Source of the DNA: Halisarca cf. caerulea
Taxonomy: Eukaryota; Porifera; Demospongiae; Chondrillida; Halisarcidae
Assembly: GCA_963170055.1 (NCBI GenBank)
Contig: CAUJGJ010000040.1
Coordinates: 3,157,001 to 3,175,000 of the forward strand
Direction of reading: 5' to 3'
Length of the DNA: 18,000 nt
A program made the position numbers and the translations under genes. Below the pieces are notes generated by a model. The model saw only the letters and a program-made list of their open reading frames with translations, made no database searches and was not told the DNA's origin. How positions within the stretch are numbered: the first letter of the stretch is position 1; each line of letters begins with the position of its first letter. Shown in pieces: positions 17,941 to 18,000 of this stretch.

Positions 17941-18000
<60 letters not shown>
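17809..18000. repeat. Long TA microsatellite with TATG/TACA interruptions
   Basis: A pure TA run at about 17810-17872 is followed by an interrupted TA/TG/CA region and a second pure TA run to the window edge. It may continue beyond the window. Confidence 0.95.

Noticed and set aside
17716..17961. Tyr/Ile-rich minus-strand frame
   Set aside because: It is a translation of the TA microsatellite.
1..18000. CRISPR arrays, tRNA and rRNA genes
   Set aside because: No regular spaced repeats and no recognisable tRNA or rRNA cores were seen on either strand.

Overview
The window looks like the nuclear genome of an animal, most likely a marine invertebrate. A sponge or other early-branching metazoan is a plausible guess but is not proven by the sequence. 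The reasons are a full-length CR1/L2-type LINE, long TG/CG and TA microsatellites, AT-rich intergenic DNA, and a consensus GT-AG intron with a TATA box in front of the main gene. Nothing suggests bacterial organisation: there are no operons and no Shine-Dalgarno sites.

Layout. Positions 1-4250 hold a plus-strand non-LTR retrotransposon. ORF1 encodes a PHD finger, a coiled coil and an RRM-like domain. ORF2 encodes an APE-type endonuclease and a reverse transcriptase. The 3' UTR ends in a short TTGAA repeat tail. ORF1 and ORF2 lie in the same frame and are separated by one UGA codon, with no usable AUG for ORF2. This points to stop-codon readthrough, or to one inactivating mutation. Positions 4251-6875 contain no convincing gene, but do hold a perfect 53-bp inverted repeat with a 4-nt loop.

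Positions 6876-13106 (minus strand) are a single uninterrupted 2076-codon reading frame, the centrepiece of the window. It encodes a secreted protein with a signal peptide, a C80-like (MARTX/large clostridial toxin type) cysteine protease domain, a long unrecognised segment, a hydrophobic segment resembling the TcdA/TcdB pore-forming region, and about 900 residues of RTX (haemolysin-type, calcium-binding) beta-roll modules. The architecture is bacterial-toxin-like. The signal peptide and the apparent spliced 5' UTR (donor at 13772/13773, acceptor near 13143, TATA at 13934-13941) suggest a host-expressed gene of bacterial ancestry.

Positions 13942-18000 have no supportable gene. They contain dispersed and direct repeats, two short perfect hairpins with 4-nt loops, a fragment of telomere-like sequence, and a long TA microsatellite at the right edge. 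The LINE and the toxin-like gene appear functionally unrelated neighbours.
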